64,000 nt of DNA from Floccularia luteovirens. Taxonomy: Eukaryota; Basidiomycota; Agaricomycetes; Agaricales; Squamanitaceae. The translations under genes and the position numbers were made by a program. The notes below the pieces were generated by a model. The model saw only the letters and a program-made list of their open reading frames with translations, had not been told where the DNA came from and did not search any database. Within the stretch, counting starts at the first letter, position 1, and the number at the start of each line of letters is the position of its first letter. The stretch covers positions 992,001 through 1,056,000 of the forward strand of contig VSJF01000012.1 of the NCBI GenBank assembly GCA_009739215.1, given 5' to 3'. This document shows positions 1 through 21,564 of the stretch, one piece after another.

Positions 1-1066
1 TTCGATGTATCTTTCATGGGAAGGATGATGAAAGGCTATTCTCCAGTGTCGGAGCATCTGTGGTCAAGTCCGGATCACGAAAGGCAAATCACAATCGCCT
101 TGAGGTTGGTTAAATTCAAATTCAAATGAAAGGAACTTCACAAGGGTATATTTACAGATTCGTATTGACTCGTCTATTCTTCTCAATATCCGTTGGAAGT
201 GAACATGTAAATGAAGTCAAAGGGATGAAGGTTCTTAACGTTGAGGAAATCATCCAGGGCGAGATTTGGAGGATCACTACTGTTTCTTCTAATAGACCCG
301 CGGAGAATTTTTATGTGCTTGAGTCGACTTGTGAAGTGATTGGTTGTTGTGTAAGTGACCAGACTACAAAACCAAACCAGGCAACTACCATTAGTCTTCG
401 AACCGACTGGACTTCTTATATCGAAAACAAGCTTCTTCTTTCCAAGCAAACTGACTCGCATGTTGGAGATACTTTGGTGAAAAGGATCAAATGGACGAAC
501 CATGAAGAATATGACCAAGGAATCAGCAAATTATGGCTCAGAAGAGTGAAAGGCGAACATGAGTTGGGTGTAGCCAAAAAGTTTGTTGCGGAGAGGTATG
601 TTATGGCTTGTGTCTTTGGTAATAGGTGAGTATCCCAGAAACCAATTACCAATTATCGCTATGTTAAGTATTGAGAAGCCTTAGCGGTCGATGGATGTCT
701 TCGAGTGAAATGGCCCAAGAATTCAATGGACTATCGGCTCGTGGCCCGGAAGTGAGACTAAAACAATCGAACATCCAACTTTTCTTGCCTGCGTAAATAA
801 GATTTTTGGGATATGTTGCACCTGTATGATTGACTGACATAATGTTACACAGACATCACCATGTTGAGAGTGTTCATTTCACAATTGTTAATGGTTATGC
901 ACTCCACCCAGCATTGGCTGTAGTGCAGACCCATGGGAGGGCATATTATATATTGCGCGATAACGGCATGCAAGTAGGTTGTGAAGAGGAGGGGGTTGCT
1001 GATGTCTGGATGAAATTACTTGGGTGCAATAGGCTTGGGTCGCCAACGTGTACACTAGTGTTGTAG
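1..1066 (+). CDS. Unrecognised protein, 5'-truncated by the window edge
   Basis: A four-exon model reads in frame from base 1: exons 1-104, 158-625, 685-792 and 853-1066, ending in TAG. Each junction has GT-AG borders and the summed length (894 nt) keeps one frame, giving the last 297 residues. The start lies upstream of the window. The product is soluble-looking, with no membrane segment or low-complexity tract. It has a fairly hydrophobic early part and a Cys-containing C-terminal third (GCEEEG, LLGCNR). I do not recognise the family. The first exon fits because its phase matches the following exon, but without transcripts it remains inference. It is followed on the same strand by the SIKE-like gene. 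Confidence 0.55.
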
Positions 1067-1392
1067 ATAATGATATTTGTGGTACGGATACTGTACTTAA
1101 TCAAATTAATTGCGGTGACAAATTAATTGGCAGACTGCGGGCCGAATCCGGAAGGGGATCGTTGATGCCGCACTGACAATTATCAGAACCAATAGTTCTT
1201 TAACTTAGTCCTCACGCAGATTCGCGTAGCTGCCGCCTTAAGCTTTGTTCTTGCCCGGTGGCGCTGTGCGCACTGAGTATACATCTGAACTACTCTTGAT
1301 TACAGGTTATCATTTTCCACAAAATCTGACGTGGCGGTTGGCTTTCCACATTCGAAGAGTTTCGAACTCCAAGGTGGCGAGGGACTGTGACA
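1067..1392. other. Intergenic, presumed promoter of the SIKE-like gene
   Basis: About 325 bases between two co-directional genes. I see no ORF of note, no tRNA and no repeat. It presumably holds the 3' UTR of the preceding gene and the promoter of the next. Confidence 0.4.
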
Positions 1393-2474
1393 ATGGCGAT
1401 TATTGAAAGCAATGAATACGACCTTGTGCAGTTGTGGGGGCTGATTACTGAGCTGGGTGAGCAGCTGAACCAAAATCGGAGCATGTCTGTGTCGCTTCAT
1501 GCTTTAGCTGGGAGTGTTAAGGTGTGTCTGTATGCATCCCCAGGGGAGTTAGGGAAGCTCAATAGATGATAGCTAACAAATTTTGTTATAGAGCCATGCG
1601 GTACATTCTCAGACTGGATTTGTGCTTCGCAGGTGTGTAACCTTTATTGTGCTACTTGTGGATGCTTTAACCGGGAAAGTATATAGTTTTAATATGGATA
1701 AGTCTAAAGGTTGGCTCATTTTGTTTGATCTGTGCTTATAGGATCTAAGTATTCATGTTACTATTTTAGAGGAGTATGATGGTGAATTGGAGCGAATGAA
1801 CAACTCAATGGCTGCTGAAAACCAAAGCCTACAGCATGACAACAAACAGTTGAATGCACTCATAAAGGAATACGAACAAACGCTAGAAACATTAATGAGT
1901 TGAGTGGACGTAATTGTTTCCTCCTGAGTCAGGTTCTTATAATCTTTTTGGTCTAATCTAAAATAGGTACATTTCGGATTCGTGCTGTAAGTCAATGTTC
2001 TCATATGTTTTTATAACGGTTTTGGAATTTAGCTTTGGTTAGCAAGGTGTTCAGGAACGAGAACTATCACTAATACGGGAGTATGAAACGAAGCTGCTAG
2101 AACGGGAAGAAGACAACGCGACACAAGAGTTATTAGCAAGCACTGCAGTATCGCAGGCACTTGTGCGCATTTCGTACCTGTTGCGGCAACTCTTGCGTGC
2201 CGAGTGTGGCGAGGAACCGGAAGACCCGGCAACCCTAGGGGGTAGAGAAGACAAGGATGAGTGGAGGTCTGCGGATTATGCGTTGGAGCGTGAGACGGAG
2301 TTGTCGCGACTAGAGAAAGAAAATGAAGAGTTAAGACGGATGATGGGATTAATACCATCACAGATGAGGCGGGATAGCTCTGGTAGTGGTAGCGGCGGGA
2401 TGGGACGGGCTATGTTTGAGGTGCATGGACAGGGGCACAGGACGCCTTTTGAGTGGATTAGGGAGGCCGAGTGA
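1393..2474 (+). CDS. SIKE/FGFR1OP2-family coiled-coil protein (STRIPAK-associated type)
   Basis: Six exons (1393-1521, 1592-1632, 1687-1709, 1770-1898, 1967-1986, 2043-2474) splice to 257 residues with every junction in phase. The core reads ...FNMDKSKEEYDGELERMN... followed by ALIKEYEQTLETLMS, the hallmark central coiled coil of animal SIKE1 and FGFR1OP2. Known biology: in animals SIKE and FGFR1OP2 bind STRIPAK (striatin-PP2A) complexes, and in Sordaria the related coiled-coil protein SCI1 is a STRIPAK subunit needed for fusion and fruiting. A similar role here is inference from family. The start is the ATG at 1393, because the longer reading begins with GTG. A second acidic heptad-rich segment lies near the C-terminus. 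The 23-nt and 20-nt exons are small but phase-correct. Confidence 0.8.
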
Positions 2475-2749
2475 GTATGTAAATAGCAAGCGTACAAGGT
2501 CGCCGGGATAGATCGGTGATTTGTTACCAATTATGTAAATGGATCGGCCGGAGAAAGCGAGAGGAATGAACCGGTTCGACAGGCAAATGACCTCCGTCGA
2601 TATTCGCAAGCTGAGCGATGATGGGACGAGTTGAGTGATGATGGAACACTGAGCAAGCTGCCTTGCTACCCACCCTCTCCTTCCCATGATCCCATCGTTT
2701 TCTACTTCGTCTCCCAATCAACCATAATTCTCTTTTCTCATATCCCATA

Positions 2750-5700
2750 ATGTCTGCTCGTTCAGACCCGCAAATTTCCCCTTCAACTTCTGACTTCTTT
2801 TCCACTATACGAATGCGAAGGGGCTCTGTGAGGTCCACATCAAAGGAAAAGGGCAAGGACCCTGTAAGGGGAGACTCCTTGACCGTAAGCTCCAGCTTTG
2901 GTGCGCTTTCAATGGAATACAATACACTCCACATGCTCACTAGACGGCGTTGTATTTCCCTTAGATATTATTGACAAGGACCCATTTGCAGCCCATTACA
3001 GTGGAAATGGCTCTTCCTCCTCTGCATCCTGCGCCCCTACTCGACCTTCAACCGCAGATGCTGCTGTCCCAAGCACTCCCAAGAAACCACGAACAAGTCT
3101 TCTTGTCGCCGCCTCCGATGCTTTGAATTGGAAATTCGGCCGTCGGAGGCCTTCGATCAGACAGCCCCCGATGCCCGTCATTCTACCGAATGTTATTGAG
3201 ATTACTGCCCAACGCCCAGACGCGGAACTTGAAGAGCGGAACCGTCTGCGGGAAGAGGCTGCTCATGCAATTGGCTTAGTTCCTCTCAAAATTCCAGACG
3301 AACCCCAGCCGCGTGATGAATCTACGGACGAGGATGAAAACGAAGTGGATGAAAATGATGCATATACTCCTACCACTGCTCCAAACAGACATTTAGGTGA
3401 GGCACGTAACTCGGGATCCTCACCCAACATTCTTGGTCGATCCCCACAAGGTTCCAGTCTATCTGTATCAGGGCTTACTACACCAATGGTAGGCAGGTTA
3501 CGCTCTGGTTCCATGATGACACACAGTCGTACAAGCTCGGCAAACCTTTCTCCCATTCCATCGTTCCCCGCGTTGCTTTCAACTCTTACCCCCTTTCGTC
3601 AATCTGCGGCTCTCCTGCCAAAATACTACCCCGCTTCATCCCTTCGTATATTCGCACTTTCGAAGAATTGGAAGAACCGTTACATGGTCTTGTCTTCACC
3701 TATGCATTTATTATCCCTGAACACAGTACCCGCTGTATCATACCTCCATCTATTTAAATCATCAGATGATGATGAACGTGAAATGGAGAGGTTGGAAATC
3801 AATGAAGATAGTGTTGTCTTCGTGGCCGATGAAGAAGTGGGCGGTCGCCGTCATGTCATCAAGGTTGGAGGGATCGATGTAGGTGCATTGAGAAAAGACT
3901 TGAATCATGAGGAAAGTGGTCGCACTATGTGGTTCTTACAGATTCCAGATCCTGCAGAGGCTCAGAGGTGGATTGCCGTCATAAAAAATGCAATTTTTGG
4001 CCAAAGGTGTGTTCATATATACTAAGCCCGACGTTATGTTAATGTACGCGTTTTAGAACTGTACGCGCTGGTCTTGGCCTTCCGCATTCGCTGGGAAATC
4101 TGGAGCCCAGAGGTGACTTGGATGTGATGCTCTCAATCCGCGCCTCAGGCATCATAACTTCTCCCACCGCGAACGGTCTCCGCACTCCTCATAGCGTCAC
4201 AGCACCCTCTGCGCCACAAAATGAGAATACCTATGCTTCATCAGTTTCATCACAGTCCGTCCAATCACAGACAACCGCCCCCAAATCGCTTACTTCTGGT
4301 CCCGTTTCCGCTTTGAAGGGCTTATTTTCTAATTCTACGCGCCCACGCTCTGTTTCACGTGCAGCTTCTCTTGACTCAGAACACGACCGCGAACAGACAG
4401 AAGAATCTTTTACGAGCATAGGGAGTAATCTATTGAACATGATGCGGTCAAGCACGCCTGATCACTCAGGTCAAACTGTGTCAAGGAGCAGCCATATTTT
4501 CGCACCACCCTCTAATGGTGACAACCCTATCGATCGAAGAATCATTAATGATCGTCAACCACTGCATTGGATGACTAATGACCCTTCGACTGTAAACAAG
4601 GATCGTGTCAATCGAACGCTGTCTCTTGGCGCATTCTCACTTCATCCGCCTCCACGTAAGCGATGGACATCAATTGGTCCAAATGAATCTCAGGCGTATA
4701 ATCAAATGAATGGAAATACCATCCCAATCGAGGAGGATGTGAACCTACGGTCGTCATTGGACAAAACGGAATCTGAGCCTCCAACGACTCCCATCGGGCT
4801 TGCGTCGTTCTCGTTCGGCACTCCTGAGCAGAGACCTCGTGCACCCTCACTTCAGTCAGTGTCGACTTTCGCATCAGGTGAGAATGCTCAGAGTACCGAA
4901 AGATCTAGCTCCAGCACTAAGAGGAGCTCAAAGCGTTGGTCCCGTCATGGTGGTTTTGTGAATCGTCTAACTCCACCTAACGGACGACAACAATCTGATC
5001 ATTCATCTACGAGAGTTCATCTACACCCCTATGCTGCAGAGCGATCGTCCAGTAGGACATCTTCTACTCATTCTTTAACTAGTCAGAAGAGCGTGCTCTC
5101 TGGACTACCTACCTTCTCGAAGAGAGCATCGGCGTCATCAGCTTTTAGTGTCAGTTCATCTAGCACATCCCATTCTTTCCAGGGCAGTGTAAACAGTGTT
5201 TCAGGTTCATCACACCGTATATCTATACCGCCCCCTCCTCGTCCTGCTCCAACCTCTGCTCTACCTCCTGCACCTGATCAAGAACTAGCTCCTCCAATGG
5301 AATCAATAGGGTCCAACAAGTCCTCTTTCCGTAATTCGGTAACACAACGCGCTTTCAGGCTGTCTATGATCGCACCGAAGCCTCCGCCGTCTTCTGTGCT
5401 GCCCCCACGTCCGGATGAGCCACCATACAAGGCGCACCGCAAGTCGTCATCCAGTAGCAGAGGAGGTAGTGGGACACATGTCCCCCAACTGGAATCCATC
5501 CCTGCATCTCCAACCCCTGCTCCTGTTCCTGCCTCTGTATCACCCTTCCCAGAGCCGCTAGGACCATTGCCACCTACGCCAATGACCAACCTTCCCCCTC
5601 CATCTACTACGCCTTCGCGTGCGCAAAGCATGAGTATACGGCGGGCATCTTTAAAAGGACGCCTACGTATACTTAGTTCTCCATCTCCCTCTGGATCTCC

Positions 5701-6118
5701 ATCTGCTTCTCGGTCATCAAGTCCTCAACCCCAACGTCCAGCGACTATGTTTGTGCCAGCCCACTCTCCAACAAATTCTTATAGTGCAATATCGCCACCT
5801 ACAACACCTATTGCAGAGAAGATTACGATGTTCCAAAATGATCCAAGCTTTTTACAAATTAATACGCCAACCATGCCCTCACTGCCACCTCCCCGCAGTT
5901 TGCATATGCCTGTTACGCCACCAGAACATGAATATGCGGAGCATACTTCCCTGTCACCACCGCCCAGGCGAGGGTCAAAGCAGATTACGCTTCTTGAAAC
6001 TGAATTGGAGAGTTCGTCTCCCTCGGATGAAAAACCGTACACAGATAGCGATCCACCTCGGTTGCTCTCCCTGTCACGACCTGGTTCTGTCATATCCCTG
6101 GGAATTGTGAGCATGTAA
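2750..6118 (+). CDS. Large Ser/Pro-rich protein with a pleckstrin-homology domain
   Basis: Three exons (2750-2900, 2944-4006, 4057-6118) give 1,091 residues. The 43-nt first intron (GTGCGC...CTAG) is required to enter the second frame and produces SSSFDGVVFPLDIIDKDP. Residues about 278-404 form a PH domain: a basic first strand (SKNWKNRYMVL), a SYLHLFKS strand, and a closing helix with the conserved Trp region (EAQRWIAVIKNAIFGQ). Around it lie long disordered Ser/Thr/Pro-rich stretches, including PPPPRPAP-like proline runs in the C-terminal half that could bind SH3 or EVH1 domains. PH domains usually bind phosphoinositides or proteins at membranes. The cellular role is unknown. It converges on the Prp8 gene with about 250 bp between the stops. 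Confidence 0.8.
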
Positions 6119-6368
6119 ATAAAAATGAACCATTCATTCCAGGTCACTTCCTGGCCGCACTTTTGCTCATTAATAATAGAGGTACAACTGACACAAATGT
6201 ATAATTAGCTTTTCTAATTTTTTTTTTCCATTTCTTCGTTCAATATCAATCTCAATTCATTCGGTTTAATAGTTCATCAAAAGGGTGGAGGCCAAAAAAT
6301 TACATTAAATAATGACGATATAGATACATGTGGGGACAAGGCTCATTTTGTGATTTATTATACGAAAC

Positions 6369-15529
<9,161 letters not shown>

Positions 15530-15745
15530 CCTATCGCTGCTGAAAGTTTCGAGGAAAGAGTTTGTAGCTGATGTAATCACAAATTACAAAATTATTTATT
15601 TGTGCACGGACCTGCAAAGCTCTTCCGCTCCGCTGATAATCATTGAGTCATAAAAATTCCAAATTCAATGCATTCATATTACCAAAGTTCAGGAATACTA
15701 TTATCACACAGCCTAATTGTTAACAATACAGTTTTCATTACATCT

Positions 15746-17002
15746 CTATGCATTTCCAAACAGGCTTTTGCTTGATGACAGATCAGCTCCCAATTTGTAT
15801 CCCAGTACCTAGAATTTATTCTCAATCCAATATCTAGGCATACCGTTTGGAAAAAATAAACTCACTTTATCCCAGTCGATTTTTTGACGCGTTAATGGTA
15901 AAGCGCGCCGCAGACCCTTGAAAGTCTTTTCTCCCATCTCCTGATACGTCTCATTCAGTGAAGATTGATACTTGCTCTCTTCATCTTCGATTAAAGCCAA
16001 TATTTTGGTTGCTGAGACATTTGGTGGAGATGATATGATTACTGGCGGTAGTGAGAAAGATATAGTGTGATTTGTAGCAAGTTGGACCTGTCATAAACGC
16101 ATTGATAACAACTTTACAACGGTAGGGAACCACCCACATTTCCTTGTTCATAATAATGCACCGTAACAAGTATTCTACCGTTAACTTTGTGCTCATTCAT
16201 GTCGATAATATACTCTGAGCGCCACCTTCCAGACCTAGAATAGAAACGGTAAGCCCGATACTCATAAATACACTCATCACCTACCAATAATTCGTTGGAT
16301 TGTATTTATTAGCAACCACCTGAATGACGAATTGATTGTCACCTCCAGCTTGAGCAAGCACGGTTGCTACCCCGTCAAGGTAGTGTGCAGAAACGTAAGA
16401 GAGCGTTGCAGACTCTAATGCAGATCTACATCCAATAACGTGAATGATATGGCGATCATGAACAAAATAGGACACACCTGAAAGGTTCACTCTCATTATT
16501 AGGTTCAAAAGGTCGTAGATCGGACGCTTCCTGGCATCCGTCTATTCGTCAGCGTTTATACACAATTGATGTATTCCCTCACCAAAGCCCAATGATCAAA
16601 AACAAACGAGTTTTTCGATTGTGGATCCAGAAATCGTTCTTGTTCCTCTTCTGAAGTGTCTCGCGCTGCATCACTGATAATTGTCTGGTAAAAAGCTCTA
16701 TCAATCTTAATCGTTCCAAGGATACGAACGTCATACCTGATGATCAACACCAGGTAATTTCACGGTAATGAACTGTGCAAGGTTATATTCTCTCAATGCT
16801 GGAAGGACCCCATCTTGTAGCACTTCATCGCGAACAGAAATGATGTTCCGGACATCTAATTACCGCATGATTCTTCTAATAAGTGTTTGATACTTTCCAA
16901 AGAAGCAGAATTACGGCACAGACCATTAAGCACATCGTTTATCTCTCCTGGAGGTGATTGAAGGAGAAAGGTAGAGGCAGCGTCTTTGATACGTTCATCC
17001 AT
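15746..17002 (-). CDS. cap1: F-actin-capping protein subunit alpha
   Basis: Multi-exon gene starting MDERIKDAASTFLLQSPPGE at 17002 and ending SKSLFGNA at 15746. An apparent frame break at about 16.86 kb is resolved by a 69-nt GT-AG intron (GTCTGT...ATTAG) that joins INDVLN to DVRNIISV, the normal CapZ-alpha order. Family signatures include FDHW (in the exon near 16.6 kb), the sheet strand around NPTNYW, the helix YQEMGEKTFKGLRRALPLTR and the IDWDKV tentacle. The protein pairs with the beta subunit to cap barbed ends of actin filaments at cortical patches. Its length and motifs are complete. It lies tandem between Prp8 and isocitrate lyase, with 216 bp to the Prp8 start. Confidence 0.93.
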
Positions 17003-17226
17003 ACCGAAGGAACAAGAAATAGTTAATCGCGACTAAAGACAAGATGATCTCGGTCAACGCCGAATCGCAACTTTTTTTTTGTCAAGAATACTAGTTATCT
17101 ACAGTACCCGTAGATAAAGAAACTCGGACATCCTCCATGACTCAATATAGATAGTCATGCAAGGTTTTAAATTCATAATGCTATATGTATAATGACTCAA
17201 ATATATGCTCTCTAGTCAAACCGAAA

Positions 17227-19117
17227 CTACAACTTCGAAGTGAACTGGGATTCTGTTACACCTTTGCCCATGGCAGCTGTTGACGAAACACCACCAGTGA
17301 CCGACTTGATCAAGCCATCGGCATAATCAGCTCCACTCCACTATTCGAATGGTCAGCTGATGATCAGGACCAATGTACGAGAAACTTACTTTTTGATGAG
17401 TAAGGACATCACAGCCAATTTCTCGCTCCCTTCGTTGGATAAGTTCAACGTACGCTTTCATGCCTGTCTTTGCGAATTCCTTCGCGAAGAGGTCGGAAAT
17501 ATATGCGTTTGAGTGGAGTCCTCCGAGCTACAATCCAATTAACTTCCGAAAGATTGCTGAATGACAGGGGACGCTACTCACAGTAATGAATTGCCAAACG
17601 AAGCCGAGCTTGCCAAGTTGCCAGACGTAGTCTTTCATGTCATTCTCGTTAAGACCTGCTGCATCCCAATTGAACGATGGGCTCAAATTGTACGCTAGCC
17701 AATGCCCTGGGCGTGCGGTGTGGACACCATGAGCGAATTCCTTCGCTTGGGCCAAGATGGGTTTCTTGGTCTCCATCCATAACAGGTCAGCGTAAGGAGC
17801 GAAGTGAATGGCACGATTAACAGCACACTGTGTGCCTCCATAATATCTGTAATAACCCTCGCGGGTTCTTGGGCTGTCCCAGTCCCAGAATGGAAGGGTT
17901 TTCAGGTTGAAATCTTTCTGCGCGATGGCGGCTGCTTCAGGATAGGAAACATTAGCGATCCGACCAAGGAACCTGTTAATGGTAGTTTTGTTCGCTCCTG
18001 CCTGGGCAAGGGCATTGCTAAGAGTTGTGGAGAAGAGTTGCAAGTTGGCAGATGCAATCCAGTTGTCCTCAATAGCTTGTAAGTCATTGCCTTTTTTACC
18101 AGCTCGCTCAGCCTCCACCATGAGTTTATTCAAAGGGGGAAGAGAGGGATTAGTGCAACCCAAGATGAATGGATGATCGCGTTCATCGATATTCGTTGTG
18201 ATTAGTGTTGCAGCCTCCGAATCCGAACGAGCAACGACAAGGTTCTCAACGCCCAGGATATCATATTGCAAACGGATGGCCACTAGACGATTGATGTGTT
18301 CTTGGATAGAAACCAATACCTTGCCGGCCATGTGACCGCATTTCTTGGTACCAGCAGCCTGATCCTCAACGTGAATTCCGGCGGCACCCTTTTCAACGAA
18401 CATTTTCGCTAGTTTCATAACAGCGGTTAATCCACCATGGCCAGTATCCGCATCGGCAACAATCGGTCGAAGATAATCAATTGGGGGTGTTTGGGAAAGC
18501 TCAGCATCAGTCATTTTTGAGCGGGCTTCACGTTGTTTCCTATCGTGGAACAGCTGAGCCAAAAACAATTGCTCTACTTTGAGTGGGACCGTGTTGGAAG
18601 GATAGTCTGAATATTTCGGTGTTAATCACGAAAATAATTCGAAGTGGGGTAATTACTCACCAGCGAGATCGGGACCCGGTTCATTCGTACTAGCGGCTGT
18701 GCTGGAAGCTTGCCATCCTGAAACATATACGGTTTCAAGATACTTTGCCATTTGGGTAACCTGAACGACATCCAGACTTTAATAGAAAGGGAGTATACTA
18801 CGTAAGATAAGAACAATGAGACAGTCCCGAGATTACTTACGCGCCGTACGTATGTGAAGGAGTGCCACGCTTGGCATGCTCACCGAGAAGCTTGAAGAGC
18901 TTTTTGGCTTGCACATCGGACGGGTATTGGATGGGTATTGTACCCCGTTTGGATACCACGTCAGCAGCAGTGTAAGGTCGCTTGACTCGTGCAAAGCGAG
19001 GACTCTGACGTCGAGTGCGATGAGTATATATATGAGGTTAACTGTTTGATAGCTTACCTTCCACCATTGCTCGACTTTGGCAACCTCTGCGGCGAATTGG
19101 GCTCTTTCACTAGACAT
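17227..19117 (-). CDS. icl1: Isocitrate lyase with C-terminal SKL peroxisomal signal
   Basis: Splits isocitrate into glyoxylate and succinate, the first committed step of the glyoxylate cycle used on acetate, ethanol or fatty acids. The start is [19 protein letters not shown] at 19117. The large exon at 17.6-18.6 kb carries the Mg-binding DADTGHGG, the [14 protein letters not shown] block with the catalytic Cys of KKCGHM, and the [10 protein letters not shown] motif near the active-site lid. The last exon ends ESQFTSKL*, whose terminal SKL is a canonical PTS1, so import into peroxisomes (glyoxysomes) is likely. The eukaryotic-type insertion between the catalytic motifs is present. Fungal ICL genes are normally glucose-repressed, and one GCGGGG motif is visible upstream. 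Confidence 0.97.
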
Positions 19118-19162
19118 GATAAGTGATTTACGTGGGGTTCTGGTAGAGGTGGTGGTGGTAAG

Positions 19163-19168
19163 TATATA
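19163..19168 (-). promoter_or_regulatory. TATA-like element upstream of icl1
   Basis: TATATA lies about 46 bp before the icl1 ATG, just ahead of a pyrimidine-rich (CCACCACCACC) leader. Spacing is plausible for a fungal core promoter with a very short leader. Motif-only evidence. Confidence 0.35.
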
Positions 19169-19285
19169 AGATACACTTTAGTCCAGGCCGGTCCTTCATT
19201 TGAGGGTACGAAACTTCCGTTTCACCTGCTTTCAATTGCCAAAGGCGGAGCATGTGATTACTGCTGTCCCTTCGGTGCGACCCGT

Positions 19286-19291
19286 GCGGGG
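19286..19291 (+). promoter_or_regulatory. Candidate CreA/Mig1 site (GCGGGG) upstream of icl1
   Basis: GCGGGG fits the SYGGRG consensus of the glucose repressor CreA/Mig1 and sits about 170 bp upstream of the icl1 start. Fungal glyoxylate-cycle genes are known targets of glucose repression. Single short motifs also arise by chance. Confidence 0.3.
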
Positions 19292-19820
19292 CATTCATCT
19301 TAACCCCGTCGGCTCCCAAACTCCTCGCTCCCACTCCATCCACCACCGCGGTCGATATATTATCTTCTAAAATATATTTGTAACCACTCATCATACTTCT
19401 CACTGCTGCAGACATCTTGCACTATTTTATTTCTTATGACCACCATTCCAGAGCTGAACACGCGCTCTAACTCCCCCATGTTGTCTCATTACTCCTGTTT
19501 CGTCGGTGATCCGTCCTTTGCTCAATATCCAATTTAATTTCTTCAAGCAGAAGTTTGCGGATTTTCAGCGGAAGGTTGATGGTTACCTTGCTTAGATGTT
19601 CATTAGATCACCGCCGTTATACACTGCGTTGTTTATTAGAAAGATGTCTCGAACGACCCGGAGTGAGTTAGAACAATATTTTGACGTTCAGGCTCGGAAA
19701 GTCAATCGTTCTAATTGGTCAACATGGCAATAATATATATGCATGGAAGTCGAGATTCTTCTTACTACAGAGTTGAATGGTAACCTACATGAAGGTGTAA
19801 TTGATACTTTGTCTACCTTC

Positions 19821-21564
19821 CTACCGTCTGTCGCCGTCGTAGACCAGTCCAGCCAACCCATATCTCACGATGAAAGCAAAAATACTTCCGGCAACCTGGT
19901 CAAGCCGATGAATGGAGTGAATATCAAAATAGGCTGCTGATTGACTTACCTGTGTACACATCAAGACTTGCACCAATCTTTTTTCATTCATCTGACCAAA
20001 TCTGAGCAAAAACACGTTCAAGATAGTCAAATTTGTCGTGCTTGTGATATTCCCAGTATTGGGGTTGATTTCCAACTCCACAAGACCCAATTTTGACAGT
20101 ATATTAAGGACGACTGCTGTTAGTTTTCTTGGCGGTGCTTTGAATAAAGCCTTCGAAGGATGCAGAAGGTTTGTACTTGCATCAAATCTACGGTTGCAAT
20201 ATATCAACGTCAGGTATATAATTGACAAACCGGCTAACCTGGGTACTCTATGCCGGGGACATGGCACGAGTCCAAATAGTTGGGGGCATGAGAGAACGAA
20301 GTTGAATATTTGAGGGATGAAGAATAACAGCAATGTTTTCGAGAAGTGAGCTTGTATTCCGACAACAGAAAACGCCATGCCAGTCACGTAACATAGTGTA
20401 TCCCCAGGAAATGCACGAGCAGGATACCTAACACAAATAAGCAAGCTAACTTCCAAACTGAGAGCGAAAGCCTCACCAATTATGGTACATAAACCCGATG
20501 CACACGGCTACTAAAGGCAATACGAAATACAAGCTGAAGAGATGCCTTTCAATGAGTTCTCGACTTCCATATGCCATCCCTGCGCTCCATACCCCCCCGA
20601 ATTCAACCTCTGCTTTGTTCCCAAGGAGATGAAGAGGTATTCGGAAGTCAAGTGGCCAAGGAAGATAGAGCAGATCATTAAGGATCACTGATATCCCAAT
20701 TATCAGGGCTTGACTGACTTCAGAGCCGTTTATTCCGGCAAGGATGTTAATGCTGTTTGTTGCGAAAGTGGAAAGCAACGACATGTAGATGTAATATAGT
20801 GGACCTTATGAACTGACATGAGATTGGATGGATATGAACCTATGGCGACTCACCCAGGTTAACCAATGTCCCGAACAACGATCTGAGTGGTAGTGGAACG
20901 ACGACATGAGTGTTACCATGTTCAGCGTAATAGACCATCAAAAGTGGAATCGACGCAATAATAGGTATTGGTAGTTTGTGGCGCCACCTGATGTCGAATA
21001 CATCATCCAAAAACCCAAGGATTGTGGCTATCAACAACGATAGTAAGGAGGACAAATACACAGATAACTGATATCGAAAGTTAGGTATTTTTAAAACATG
21101 AATTCAAACTATCCCTAACCTGATTATGGGGAAATTCCACTACAGTTATCCCTTCTTGTGTTGTCTTAGTACTTGCTTGTTGGATTATTGGTGTAGAAAA
21201 CGCAAATGGGATGAATAAAATTAATAAAAGTATGTACACAGACGCGCACACAAGTCCCAAACTTTCTGGGCTGCAAAGTTAATTTCAGCTTTTGAATGAT
21301 GCGAAACCGGCTAAAGGCTTACATAGGAGTATCGTACGTCTTGAGAAGATCTCTTCCTTTCAGATTGGCCTTAACGAATGTTGGACCAAGCCGTGGAACA
21401 AGATATAACGTCGCCAGTAATGCAAATATGGAAAATCCAAATGAGGCATACAGTGTTGGCAATGGAGGAATCGGTTCCAAAAGAGGTCTTATGATGAACC
21501 AGGTTGCCACTGGAACCAAACCGAAAAGGAGGACGGAAGGTAGTGGCCTGGGACCTAGTATCAT
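19821..21564 (-). CDS. alg7: UDP-GlcNAc:dolichyl-phosphate GlcNAc-1-phosphotransferase
   Basis: Transfers GlcNAc-1-phosphate to dolichyl phosphate, the first step of N-glycan precursor assembly on the ER membrane and the target of tunicamycin. It starts MILGPRPLPSVLLFGLVP at 21564. Polytopic, with many hydrophobic helices. Conserved motifs are in the right order: LGFLDDVFDIRWRHK with the Mg-binding acidic pair, NSINILAGINGSEV, YPARAFPGDT and PCPRHRVPRL. The last exon (from about 19875 down to 19821) encodes the final helix and the YDGDRR tail after an intron beginning GTAAGT. It is divergent from the SET-TAD3 gene with 263 bp between the start codons. Confidence 0.95.

Larger units (their letters stand above)
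19118..19820. promoter_or_regulatory. Isocitrate lyase upstream region
   Basis: About 700 bp between the start of isocitrate lyase and the stop of ALG7, both on the minus strand. No gene was recognised. It should hold the icl1 promoter and the ALG7 3' UTR, and contains the TATA-like and GCGGGG elements listed separately. A short minus-strand ORF at 19128-19415 looks like chance. Confidence 0.5.

Noticed and set aside
16830..16935. Apparent frameshift in F-actin capping protein alpha
   Set aside because: A 69-nt GT-AG intron (GTCTGT...ATTAG) rejoins the conserved INDVLN-DVRNI sequence exactly in phase.
19128..19415. 95-codon minus-strand ORF upstream of isocitrate lyase
   Set aside because: It lies in the promoter or leader region, with no similarity to known proteins and no support for translation.
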